Shown here one piece after another: positions 41,438 to 49,833 of a stretch of 64,000 nt of DNA. Source of the stretch: Microvirga rosea. GTDB lineage: Bacteria > Pseudomonadota > Alphaproteobacteria > Rhizobiales > Beijerinckiaceae. The notes below the pieces were generated by a model. It ran no database searches and was not told where the DNA came from. It worked only from the letters and a program-made list of their open reading frames with translations. The stretch lies in contig NZ_JAJDOP010000004.1 of assembly GCF_020595095.1 (NCBI RefSeq), forward strand, positions 186,001 to 250,000. The letters are read 5' to 3'. The first letter of the stretch is position 1. Every line of letters begins with the position of its first letter. Position numbers and translations under genes: made by a program.

Positions 41438-41449
41438 GTGGAATTCTTG

Positions 41450-42355
41450 TCAGGCGGCAACCCTTTCGGCCTGGTTACGCAGCCCCAACAGTCGGCAGAT
41501 CGCGTAAACCAGATCCGCCCGGTTCATGGTGTAAAAGTGAATTTCGTTGACGCCGCGATCCACGAGATCGATCACCTGCTCGGCGGCGACCGCGGCGGCG
41601 ATCAGCTTGCGGGTTTCCACATCGTTGTCCAGGCCTTCGAACCGGGCCGCCAGCCAGGCGGGAATGCTCGCGCCGGTCTTCGCCGCGAAATTCGCCGTCT
41701 GCTTGAAATTCTGCACCGGAACGATGCCGGGGATGATCGGAATGTTGATGCCCCGCGCCCGCACCCGGTCGAGATAGCGGAAGTAGACGTCGTTGTCGAA
41801 GAAGAACTGCGTGATCGCGCGGTCCGCCCCGCAATCGACCTTCTGCTGCAGCACGTCGATATCCGCGTCGAGGGAGGCCGCTTCCGGATGCTTTTCCGGA
41901 TAGGCGGAAACGGAAACCTCGAAATCGCCCACGGACTTGATCCCGGCCACGAGATCGCAGGTTCTCCGATAGCCGTCGGGATGAGGTTCATAGGCCGTTC
42001 CAAGCCCCCCGACCGGATCGCCCCGCAGCGCCACCACATGACGGACGCCCGCATCCCAATAGGAGCGCACGACGTTGTCGACCTCGTCCTTGGTCGCGGC
42101 GACGCAGGTCAGGTGAGCGGCGGGCTTGAGCTGGGTCTCGCGAACCAGCCGGGACACCGTGGCATGGGTCCTCTCGCGGGTCGATCCGCCCGCTCCGTAA
42201 GTGACCGAAACGAAGTGAGGATCGAGGGGCGCGAGACGCTCGATGGACGACCACAGGGTGGCTTCCATCTCGTCGGTCTTCGGCGGGAAGAACTCGAAGG
42301 AAACCTTGATGGGGCAGGAAGCCTGGCGGCTTGGGCGATGCGCGAGCGGCAACAT
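41450..42355 (-). CDS. metF: Methylenetetrahydrofolate reductase MetF
   Basis: FAD-dependent reductase producing 5-methyltetrahydrofolate, the methyl donor for MetH. The 301-aa product shows SFEFFPPKTDEMEATLW, FVSVTYGAGGSTRERTHA, LTCVAATKDEVD, LRGDPVGG, and ITQFFFDNDVYFRYLDRVRA, all typical of the TIM-barrel fold. ATG 42355 (MLPLAHRPSRQ) overlaps the stop of the upstream regulator as ATGA, so translation is coupled to it. Longer frames to 42424 lie inside that gene. Confidence 0.96.
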   Translation of the reverse strand: MLPLAHRPSRQASCPIKVSFEFFPPKTDEMEATLWSSIERLAPLDPHFVSVTYGAGGSTRERTHATVSRLVRETQLKPAAHLTCVAATKDEVDNVVRSYWDAGVRHVVALRGDPVGGLGTAYEPHPDGYRRTCDLVAGIKSVGDFEVSVSAYPEKHPEAASLDADIDVLQQKVDCGADRAITQFFFDNDVYFRYLDRVRARGINIPIIPGIVPVQNFKQTANFAAKTGASIPAWLAARFEGLDNDVETRKLIAAAVAAEQVIDLVDRGVNEIHFYTMNRADLVYAICRLLGLRNQAERVAA

Positions 42356-43374
42356 CAGGCGACCTCTCTGTCGGATGCGGCGAGGGGCCAGTCCGTCATG
42401 ACGCGGCGGTCCTGTCCCAACCAAAGGGAAACGATCAACTGCTCATCGCCATTCTTGGACGGAGCGATCTGGCGATTGAGGAGGCAGTCGAGCCCGGCTT
42501 CGTCGAGCCAGTCCGCCACCTGCTCGGGCGCGAAGCCCAGGCGCCGGTGCGCCTGCGTTTCACGCAGGAATTCGAGATTGTGAGGGGCGAAGTCGACCAC
42601 CAGAATCCGCCCGCCCGGCGCCACCAGACGCGATGCCTCGCGGATCGCCCGCGCGGGATCGTCCAGGTAGTGCAGAACCTGATGGATCACCACGAGATCG
42701 AACGTGTCGCGCGGGAAAGGCGGCGCATAAATATCGCCCTGCCGAAGCTCGATGCCGCGCAAGCCCGCCTTTTCGAGATTGGCGCGCGCGACGGACAGCA
42801 TGGCATGACTGGCATCGAGGCCGACCGTCCGCAGGGCCCGCGGCGCGAGGAGCTGGAGCATCCGCCCGGTGCCGGTGCCGAGATCCACGAGGTTCCGGAT
42901 CGACTTCTCGCCCAGAACGTCGAGCACCGCCGCCTCGACCGTCGCTTCGGGAGCATGGAGCGACCGGATCCGGTCCCATTCCGGAGCCAGCCGCGAGAAA
43001 AAGGCCTGCGCCGCATGAGAGCGCTGGTTGCGGACGGCCTCGAGGCGCGTCCGGTCGTCGAGGAGAAGCGGATCCGACCGGTTCAGGCTGTCGAGCATCG
43101 GCCGGATGATCCTCGCCGCGTCGCTGCGGTCCGTCAGGCGGAAAAACGCCCAGGCGCCTTCCCGGTGCCGCTCCACAAGGCCCGCCTCGACCAGGAGTTT
43201 CAGGTGCCGCGAGATGCGCGGCTGGGACTGGCCCAGGATGTCCGTGAAATCGGAGACGGACAGCTCCCCTTCCGTCAAAAGAGCGAGAATGCGCAGGCGC
43301 GTTTCCTCCGCGGCGGCCCGAAGGATGCCGAGAGTCAGATCCAGCGATGGCGATGCGGCGTCCGACACGATCAA
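42355..43374 (-). CDS. sahR: ArsR-type regulator fused to methyltransferase domain (SahR-like)
   Basis: The N-terminal winged helix (about residues 18-85: ETRLRILALLTEGELSVSDF, GQSQPRISRHLKLLVEAG) is of ArsR type. The rest is a class I methyltransferase fold with AdoMet motif LVDLGTGTGRMLQLL and PPFPRDTFDLVVIHQVLHYL. This fusion next to metF/metH matches SahR, a repressor of methionine-cycle genes that senses S-adenosylhomocysteine. The start is TTG 43374 (a GTG two codons on is possible). A near-perfect AT palindrome lies 14 bases upstream. No lineage-specific confirmation is possible here, so the symbol is tentative. Confidence 0.85.
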   Translation of the reverse strand: MIVSDAASPSLDLTLGILRAAAEETRLRILALLTEGELSVSDFTDILGQSQPRISRHLKLLVEAGLVERHREGAWAFFRLTDRSDAARIIRPMLDSLNRSDPLLLDDRTRLEAVRNQRSHAAQAFFSRLAPEWDRIRSLHAPEATVEAAVLDVLGEKSIRNLVDLGTGTGRMLQLLAPRALRTVGLDASHAMLSVARANLEKAGLRGIELRQGDIYAPPFPRDTFDLVVIHQVLHYLDDPARAIREASRLVAPGGRILVVDFAPHNLEFLRETQAHRRLGFAPEQVADWLDEAGLDCLLNRQIAPSKNGDEQLIVSLWLGQDRRVMTDWPLAASDREVA

Positions 43375-43387
43375 AACTCGCTCTCAC

Positions 43388-43407
43388 ATATAAAGATATA
43401 TTTATAT
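43388..43407. promoter_or_regulatory. Putative SahR operator
   Basis: The sequence ATATAAAGATATATTTATAT is a 20-bp palindrome with one mismatched pair (G at position 8 against A at 13). It is a rare AT-rich island in GC-rich DNA. An overlapping register, AAGATATA/TATATCTT at 43393-43410, gives 8-bp arms. It lies 14-33 bases before the regulator's start, well placed for autoregulation of the sahR-metF(-metH) unit. Confidence 0.72.
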
Positions 43408-43579
43408 CTTCTTTGAGAGAGGAGGCAAGTCAAACCTTGGGTGGCCGACAGGTTTTATAGCCCGGACCGTGAGAATCCCGGAGGCAGGACGAAGCGAGGC
43501 CGTCCGGAAAGCCACGGCCACGGTCGCGCGGGGGGTTGGTAAGGCCGGAAAGGGACAGGCCGGCCGAAGGAGGCGCCGA

Positions 43580-45043
43580 TTACCGGAACGGCGGCTCGTC
43601 GAAGCTGCGCAGCTTGCGCGAATGGAGCGATGTCCGCTGATCGCGCAAGATGTCGAGGGCCGCAAGACCGATCATCAGGTGTTCCCCGACCGCCCTTTGG
43701 TAGAAGGCGTTCGCCGCCCCTGGGAGCTTGATCTCGCCGTGAAGAGGCTTGTCCGAGACGCACAGAAGCGTGCCGTAGGGAACCCGCAGCCGATAACCCT
43801 GGGCCGCAATCGTCCCGCTTTCCATGTCCACGGCGATGGCACGGGACAGGTTGATCGGTCGCCGCTCCTGGCTCCAGCGCAGCTCCCAGTTCCGGTCGTC
43901 ATAGGTCACGACGGTTCCGGTGCGCAGGCGCCGCTTGAGCTCCTCGCCCCGTTCCCCCGTGACCCGTGCCGCCGCCTCCTGCAACGCCACCTGGACTTCG
44001 GCCAGGGCCGGAATGGGGATTTCCGGCGGAACGGCGTTGTCGAGAATCCGGTCGCGGCGCAGATAGCCGTGGGCGAGCACGTAATCGCCGATGGTCTGCG
44101 ATTGGCGCAGCCCGCCGCAATGGCCGACCATGAGCCAGCAATGAGGACGCAGGACGGCCAGATGGTCCGTGATGTTCTTGGCGTTCGACGGGCCGACCCC
44201 GATATTGACCAGGGTGACCCCATGCCCGTCCCGGCGGGTCAGATGGTAGGACGGCATCTGGAACCGATGCCAGGGCGAGGAGCCGATCAGCTCCGCGACC
44301 GCATCCTCCGAGAGCCCTCCTTCCACCGTGATGCCGCCCGGCAGGATCAGCTTTTCGAACGGACTTTCGGGATCGGCGAGTTCGCTCACGGCCCAGCGCA
44401 CGAACTGGTCCACGTAGCGGTGATAATTGGTGAGCAGAATCCACGGCTGCACCGACTGCCAATCGCTGCCGGTGTAGTGCACGAGACGGCGCAGGGAATA
44501 GTCGGTGCGCGCCGCGTCGAACAGGGAGAGCGGACGGGGAACGTTTTCATGAAAATCCCAGATGCCGTCGGCGATCTCGTCACCCACGCTGGCGAGAAGC
44601 GGCGTCGGGAAGAACTGGGCAAGCTCCGCAGCGGAATGCGCGCCGCGACCGAGTTCGTCGCCCCGCTCGAAAACGTACGGATACGGAATTTCCTGGCGGC
44701 TGACGCCGACCTCGAGAGTGACCCCATAGTCGCGGACCAGGTGTCTCAATTGTTCGAGCAGGTAATTTCGAAAGAAGGCCGGCTGGGTGATGGTGGTCGC
44801 GTAGGATCCCGGCCCCTGGAGCTTCGCATAGGCGCGCTGCTTGACGGGCGGGAGCGACGTCGCCTTGTAGACGACCCGCAGCTCCGGATAGCGGAACCGC
44901 TCCCTCTCCTCGGCCGTCGGCGGGATCTTGGTGGCGAAGAAATGTTCGAGCGCATGACGCTGCGCTTCGATGGCGGCGTCGTAAAGCAGCGTCAGCTTTT
45001 CAACGGCTTCTTCGGGGGAGGCGACGGAATGCAAGGTTTTCAT
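43580..45043 (-). CDS. amn: AMP nucleosidase
   Basis: Hydrolyses AMP to adenine and ribose 5-phosphate. The 487-aa product has the Amn N-terminal domain (SYATTITQPAFFRNYLLEQL) and a C-terminal nucleoside phosphorylase-like domain (VTLVNIGVGPSNAKNITDHL, MVGHCGGLRQSQTIGDYVLA, IAVDMESGTIAAQGYRLRVP). ATG 45043 is preferred; a GTG at 45058 would add five residues. It stands alone upstream of the methionine genes, on the same strand, separated from them by about 200 bases. Confidence 0.95.
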   Translation of the reverse strand: MKTLHSVASPEEAVEKLTLLYDAAIEAQRHALEHFFATKIPPTAEERERFRYPELRVVYKATSLPPVKQRAYAKLQGPGSYATTITQPAFFRNYLLEQLRHLVRDYGVTLEVGVSRQEIPYPYVFERGDELGRGAHSAAELAQFFPTPLLASVGDEIADGIWDFHENVPRPLSLFDAARTDYSLRRLVHYTGSDWQSVQPWILLTNYHRYVDQFVRWAVSELADPESPFEKLILPGGITVEGGLSEDAVAELIGSSPWHRFQMPSYHLTRRDGHGVTLVNIGVGPSNAKNITDHLAVLRPHCWLMVGHCGGLRQSQTIGDYVLAHGYLRRDRILDNAVPPEIPIPALAEVQVALQEAAARVTGERGEELKRRLRTGTVVTYDDRNWELRWSQERRPINLSRAIAVDMESGTIAAQGYRLRVPYGTLLCVSDKPLHGEIKLPGAANAFYQRAVGEHLMIGLAALDILRDQRTSLHSRKLRSFDEPPFR

Positions 45044-45150
45044 CGGATCTGCGGGCACGGTGACGTCATGAGGGAAGTTCGTGCCTCAAGGGTCTTACAC
45101 TGTTTCAGCCAGGAACCCAACTGGCATCCCGACGGGAATGAAAGTCCCCT

Positions 45151-45837
45151 TCAGAATGACAGCCGTTCGCCCTGCCAATCGAAGAATTGACCGCTATCCG
45201 CCAGGGAGAGGCGGTCCATCAGCGCAATGATTCCCGCCGCGCTTTGTTCCGCGGAGATGTCCGCGCCCCTTCCGCCCATGTCGGTACGGACCCAGCCCGG
45301 ATGGACGCAGACGACCGTCATGCCGTGCGGGGCCAGATCCGTCGCAAGTGCCTGCATCACCTTGTTGACGGCGGCTTTGGAGGCCCGATAGGCGATCCGG
45401 TCCGATTTGGCATGGGCCAGCGATCCCATGCGGCTGGAGATGGTCACGATCTTCGGCGCGCCCGAACGCCGGAGATGGGGCAGGAAGGCCTGAGCAACCC
45501 GAAGCGGCCCGAGGGTGTTGATCCTGAGCGTTTCCAGAAAACCGTCGAAATCCATATCGAGGGTGGATTGCCGCGCAGGGCCGATCACCCCCGCATTGTT
45601 GACCAGCGCATCGATGGGCTCGTCGACGGAGCGAGCCGCATCGACAATCGACGCCTCGTCGAGAATATCGAGCCTGACGACCGTGAGCCGGCCGCTATCG
45701 CGATGCACGCGCAAGTCCGGCGCGATCCTGCCTTCGTCCCGCACGGTGCCGATCACGCGATCGCCGCGCGCAAGCAGGGCGCGGACAAGCTCCTGCCCGA
45801 TTCCGCGCCCCATCCCCGTGACCAGGGTGGTGGTCAT
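45151..45837 (-). CDS. Short-chain dehydrogenase/reductase
   Basis: Classical SDR of 228 aa: cofactor loop VTGMGRGIGQELVRALL, NNAGVIGP, catalytic Ser in VTISSRMGS, and the active-site YRASK. Substrate unknown. ATG 45837 (MTTTLVTGMG) follows the ettA stop by four bases, so it is likely co-transcribed with ettA. The NADP/NAD preference is not obvious from the sequence. Confidence 0.88.
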   Translation of the reverse strand: MTTTLVTGMGRGIGQELVRALLARGDRVIGTVRDEGRIAPDLRVHRDSGRLTVVRLDILDEASIVDAARSVDEPIDALVNNAGVIGPARQSTLDMDFDGFLETLRINTLGPLRVAQAFLPHLRRSGAPKIVTISSRMGSLAHAKSDRIAYRASKAAVNKVMQALATDLAPHGMTVVCVHPGWVRTDMGGRGADISAEQSAAGIIALMDRLSLADSGQFFDWQGERLSF

Positions 45838-45841
45838 GTCC

Positions 45842-47494
45842 TTACCGCGTGAACTTCTTGTACTTGATGCGGTGAGGGATCGTGGAGTCGACACCGAGGC
45901 GACGCTTCTTGTCCTCCTCGTAATCGGCGAAGTTGCCTTCGAACCATTCCACGTGGCTGTCGCCCTCGAACGCCAGGATGTGCGTCGCGATGCGATCCAG
46001 GAACCAGCGATCGTGGCTGATGATCACGGCGCAACCGGCGTAATCCTCCAAGGCCTCTTCCAGCGCCCGCAAGGTATCCACGTCGAGATCGTTGGTCGGC
46101 TCGTCGAGGAGCAGCACATTGGCGCCCGACTTGAGGATCTTGGCGAGGTGGACGCGGTTGCGCTCACCGCCGGAGAGAACGCCGACCTTCTTCTGTTGAT
46201 CGGCTCCCTTGAAATTGAACGCGCCGCAATAGGCGCGGGCATTGATCTCGCGCTTGCCGAGATAGATCACCTCGTTGCCGCCGGAGATTTCCTCATAGAG
46301 CGTCTTGTTCGCATCGAGCGTGTCACGGCTCTGATCCACATAGCCGAGCTTCACGCTCTCACCGACCTGGATCGTGCCTTCGTCCGGTTGCTCCTGGCCG
46401 GTGATCATGCGGAACAGCGTCGTCTTACCGGCGCCGTTCGGCCCGATCACGCCCACGATACCGCCGGGCGGCAGCTTGAAGGACAGGCCATCGATGAGGA
46501 GCTTGTCGCCGAAGGCCTTCTTAAGACCGTCGAACTCGATCACGTTGTTGCCCAGGCGCTCGGCGATCGGAATGATGATCTGAGCCGTGGTCGGCCCCTT
46601 CTCGGCAGCCTTGGCGACGAGATCCTCATAGCGCTGGATACGGGCCTTCGACTTGGCCTGGCGGGCCTTCGGAGAGGCCGAGACCCATTCGCGCTCGCGC
46701 TCGATGGTGCGCTTGTGGGCTTCTTCCTCGCGGCCCTCCTGCTCGAGACGCTTCTGCTTCTGCTCGAGCCAGGACGAATAATTGCCCTCGTAGGGAATGC
46801 CGCGTCCGCGGTCGAGTTCGAGGATCCAGCCGGTCACGTTGTCGAGGAAGTAGCGGTCGTGGGTGACGATCAGAATCGCGCCCGGATAGGACCGCAGATG
46901 GCCTTCGAGCCACGCGGTCGTTTCGGCGTCGAGATGGTTCGTCGGCTCGTCGAGGAGCAGGAGTTCGGGCTGTTCGAGAAGCAGCTTGCAGAGCGCGACG
47001 CGGCGGCGCTCGCCGCCCGAGAGCTTGTCGACGGCCCAGTCGTCGGGCGGGCAGCGCAGGGCGTCCATGGCCTGATCGACCTGCGAATCGAGGTCCCAGA
47101 GCCCCTTGGCCTCGATCTCGTCCTGGAGCTGGGTCATCTCGTCCGCAGTCTCTTCGGAATAGTTCATGGCGAGCTCATTGTAACGGTCGAGGATCGCCTT
47201 CTTGGCGGCGACGCCCTCCATGACGTTCTCGCGGACGGTCTTCGACGGGTCGAGCTGCGGCTCCTGGGGCAGATAGCCGACGCGCGCCCCCTCGGCGACC
47301 CAGCCCTCGCCATTATAATCGGTATCGATGCCGGCCATGATCCGGAGCAGGGTCGATTTACCGGCGCCGTTGACACCCAGCACACCGATCTTCGCATCCG
47401 GGTAGAAGGACAGATGAACATTGTCCAAAACCTTCTTGCCGCTCGAATAGGTCTTGGTGAGACCACGCATGTGGTAGATGAACTGACGGGACAC
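45842..47494 (-). CDS. ettA: Energy-dependent translational throttle protein EttA
   Basis: ABC-F ATPase that binds the ribosomal E site and gates translation elongation according to ATP/ADP. The 550-aa product has two ATPase domains (Walker [15 protein letters not shown] and [14 protein letters not shown]; signatures [13 protein letters not shown] and [13 protein letters not shown]) and the EttA-type linker and arm. It starts with GTG in [16 protein letters not shown], which is exactly the family N-terminus. No membrane domain is associated, as expected for ABC-F. Confidence 0.95.
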   Translation of the reverse strand: MSRQFIYHMRGLTKTYSSGKKVLDNVHLSFYPDAKIGVLGVNGAGKSTLLRIMAGIDTDYNGEGWVAEGARVGYLPQEPQLDPSKTVRENVMEGVAAKKAILDRYNELAMNYSEETADEMTQLQDEIEAKGLWDLDSQVDQAMDALRCPPDDWAVDKLSGGERRRVALCKLLLEQPELLLLDEPTNHLDAETTAWLEGHLRSYPGAILIVTHDRYFLDNVTGWILELDRGRGIPYEGNYSSWLEQKQKRLEQEGREEEAHKRTIEREREWVSASPKARQAKSKARIQRYEDLVAKAAEKGPTTAQIIIPIAERLGNNVIEFDGLKKAFGDKLLIDGLSFKLPPGGIVGVIGPNGAGKTTLFRMITGQEQPDEGTIQVGESVKLGYVDQSRDTLDANKTLYEEISGGNEVIYLGKREINARAYCGAFNFKGADQQKKVGVLSGGERNRVHLAKILKSGANVLLLDEPTNDLDVDTLRALEEALEDYAGCAVIISHDRWFLDRIATHILAFEGDSHVEWFEGNFADYEEDKKRRLGVDSTIPHRIKYKKFTR

Positions 47495-47669
47495 GGAAAA
47501 CCTGCTGAATAGGGTCGTGATGAGGGAATTGCAGGTCAGTTAGCAGGGGCAGCCAGCCGGGGCAAGGCGCAGCGCGGTCGCCCCCTTCCGGGCGGCGATC
47601 CCGACTAGGCTCGGGCCCGACCCCAAGCACTTCACCCGCAATCGGGTTTGAAAATCCGAGGCGGTTCCC

Positions 47670-49016
47670 TCAAAGCCCGAACGGATAGGTCTCGGGCATC
47701 CCCTCCCCGTGCGCCTCGGTCAGAGGGGTCACGGCCCTGGTCTCGTCGAACCAGACGAAGGCATCGAACTGGTCCGCCAGCACCGCTTCGAAGTAGTGGC
47801 TGTAGAGCTCCGTGTCGGGCCGGTAGATCACGCCGATCGCCCGCTCCAAGCGTGGCCGCGACAGGGCTTTCCGCAAGGCGAGGCGGCCGCTTCCCCGCCA
47901 CTCCGTGAGAAACCGGCCGAGACCCGCGTCCCGAAACACCCGCTCATGGCTGTCGGACCTGGCCGGGCGAATGTCCTTGATCTCCATGGGATCGTCCCAG
48001 TCGCTCGCGGCGGCCACCGTCCCGCGATCCGTTCCGAATCCGATCAACACCGCCTCATCCCGAAAGGCGGTGCGGCACAGCTCTCCGATATTGAATTCAC
48101 CCTGCCAGCCCATGGCGGTCGCAGCCGCATTGCCGATATGGGAATTGTGCGCCCAGACCACGGCCTTCGCGCCCGGTTCTCGCCGATCGAGGAGGCTTTG
48201 GAGCGTGTCGAACATGTGTCGGTCGCGCAGGTTCCACGACTCCGTCGCACCCTCGTACATGATGCGGTAATAATGTTCCGCCGCGCGTACGATCTTGGCA
48301 TTCTGGACGGCATCGAAGAACATCTCGCCTCCGTCCGCCTCGAAATAGTCGAGCCTCTTGCCCAACAGGTCCTGAAGCTGCTTCAGGAGCGCCTGATCGC
48401 ACGGCTTCTTCTGACCGGTCAGGACCGCGCGGCCATAGCGGGCCGGATCCGATTGCCACGGGCTGAGGCAGCCGTAACGCCCCCTCGCCTCCCCGGCGGC
48501 TTCCGGATCCACCTTGTCGAGATAGTCGAGGACCGCCTGGATGGACCCGTTGAGACTATAGACATCGAGGCCGCGAAACTCCGCGCGGGCTTCCTCGGGC
48601 TTTTCCCTGTTATGGTCGCGCAACCAATTGACGAAATCCGCCACGTCCTCGTTGCGCCACATCCACGCCGGAAACCGCTGGAAGGCCGCATCGTCCCCGT
48701 CGGGCACCGGGCGATGCCGCACATAGGCGTCGATCCGGGCGGCGTCCGGCCAGTCCGCCTCCACGGCCACGATGCAAAAGCCATGGCGTTCGACGAGACG
48801 GCGCGTAATCGCCGCCCTGGCACGGTAGAATTCCGACGTGCCATGGGTCGCCTCGCCCAGAAGGACGACCCTGGCGTCGGCGAAACGGTCGAACAGCGCC
48901 CCGAAGGCTTCGACATCCTCCAACGGCGGCAGCGGTTCACCGCTGGCGCGGACGAGGCCGATCGTTTCGTCGAGGGTGTCGTCGCTCTCGCGCTCTTTCC
49001 AGGACAGACCTGCCAT
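47670..49016 (-). CDS. Erythromycin esterase family protein
   Basis: The 448-aa product matches the Ere-like fold: VVLLGEATHGTSEFYRARAA with the family's Glu/His, AVEADWPDAARIDAY, MWRNEDVADFVNWLRDHN, and AVVWAHNSHIGNAAATAMG. Members include macrolide esterases, but chromosomal ones like this are mostly uncharacterised, and resistance should not be assumed. No signal peptide. The gene is flanked by ettA and the peptide operon with its own upstream gap of about 80 bases. Confidence 0.88.
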   Translation of the reverse strand: MAGLSWKERESDDTLDETIGLVRASGEPLPPLEDVEAFGALFDRFADARVVLLGEATHGTSEFYRARAAITRRLVERHGFCIVAVEADWPDAARIDAYVRHRPVPDGDDAAFQRFPAWMWRNEDVADFVNWLRDHNREKPEEARAEFRGLDVYSLNGSIQAVLDYLDKVDPEAAGEARGRYGCLSPWQSDPARYGRAVLTGQKKPCDQALLKQLQDLLGKRLDYFEADGGEMFFDAVQNAKIVRAAEHYYRIMYEGATESWNLRDRHMFDTLQSLLDRREPGAKAVVWAHNSHIGNAAATAMGWQGEFNIGELCRTAFRDEAVLIGFGTDRGTVAAASDWDDPMEIKDIRPARSDSHERVFRDAGLGRFLTEWRGSGRLALRKALSRPRLERAIGVIYRPDTELYSHYFEAVLADQFDAFVWFDETRAVTPLTEAHGEGMPETYPFGL

Positions 49017-49098
49017 GATCCGACTCCAAGCGAAGTGGCAGGCGCGCGACGCGCCTAACCTTCACTCACCAACGGAAGGTGCGGCAGCCTGTTCCAGC

Positions 49099-49797
49099 CT
49101 AAATGCCGCGGACCAAACCACCATCCACCAGGATGTTCTGGCCCGTGATGTAGCCCGCATCGTCCGACAGAAGAAACGCCACGGTCTTGGCGATCTCGTC
49201 CACCGTGCCGTAACGCCCCATTGGAATGCGCGACGTGCGCTCGGCCTTTTCCGGCAGACTGTCTATGAAGCCCGGCAGGACATTGTTCATGCGTATGCCC
49301 GCCTTCGCATAACGCTCGGCGTAGAGTTTCGTGAAAGCCGCAAGCGCCGTGCGCAGTGCGGCCGAGACAGGGAAATCGGCATCCGGCTCATAGGCCGCGA
49401 AACTTGAAACGTTCACGAAGGCACCGCGGCCCGCCTTTTCCATGAGCGGGGTCACGAGCCGCGCCGTCCGGACCGTGTTCATCATCACCACATCGAGCCC
49501 CGTGTGCCAGTCGGCGTCCGGGATCGCCAGGAGGTCGCCTTTGGGCGGATGACCCGTATGGTTCACCACCGCATCGATGCGCCCGAACGTATCGAGAGCG
49601 GATTTGACGAGACGCTCCAGGTCGGCGGGCTCGGTGACCGATCCCTGGACGGCAAGGGCATCGGTTTCACGGGCGACATCCTGCAGGCCCTCCGAGCGAG
49701 CCAGAAGAGCCAGGCGGTAGCCACGCCGGTGCAATTCCTTCGCGATGGCGGCGCCCATGCCTTTGCTGGCGGCGGTGACGATGGCGACTTGGGTCAT
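49099..49797 (-). CDS. SDR family protein lacking the YxxxK motif
   Basis: The Rossmann fold is clear (VTAASKGMGAAIAKELHRRG, NHTGHPP, VNVSSFAAYEP), and the C-terminus NNVLPGFIDSLPEKAERTSR is also SDR-like. Where the catalytic Tyr and Lys should be, the sequence reads PVSAALRTALAAFTK, with Ser145 and Arg149 at the aligned places. It may be a non-catalytic or mechanistically different member; I recall an SDR subgroup with this segment. It lies 36 bases downstream of the M14 peptidase gene and is probably the last gene of the peptide operon. Confidence 0.85.
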   Translation of the reverse strand: MTQVAIVTAASKGMGAAIAKELHRRGYRLALLARSEGLQDVARETDALAVQGSVTEPADLERLVKSALDTFGRIDAVVNHTGHPPKGDLLAIPDADWHTGLDVVMMNTVRTARLVTPLMEKAGRGAFVNVSSFAAYEPDADFPVSAALRTALAAFTKLYAERYAKAGIRMNNVLPGFIDSLPEKAERTSRIPMGRYGTVDEIAKTVAFLLSDDAGYITGQNILVDGGLVRGI

Positions 49798-49833
49798 GAG
49801 GTCTCCGGGTCCGATCGATGAGTGTGGGAAAAT

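Noticed and set aside
41366-41449. SAM, SAH or cobalamin riboswitch ahead of metH
   Set aside because: The 84-base gap contains only two simple hairpins; none of the conserved cores I know is visible.
47670-49016. Macrolide resistance gene
   Set aside because: It is an Ere-fold family member, but chromosomal relatives are largely of unknown function and there is no mobile context.
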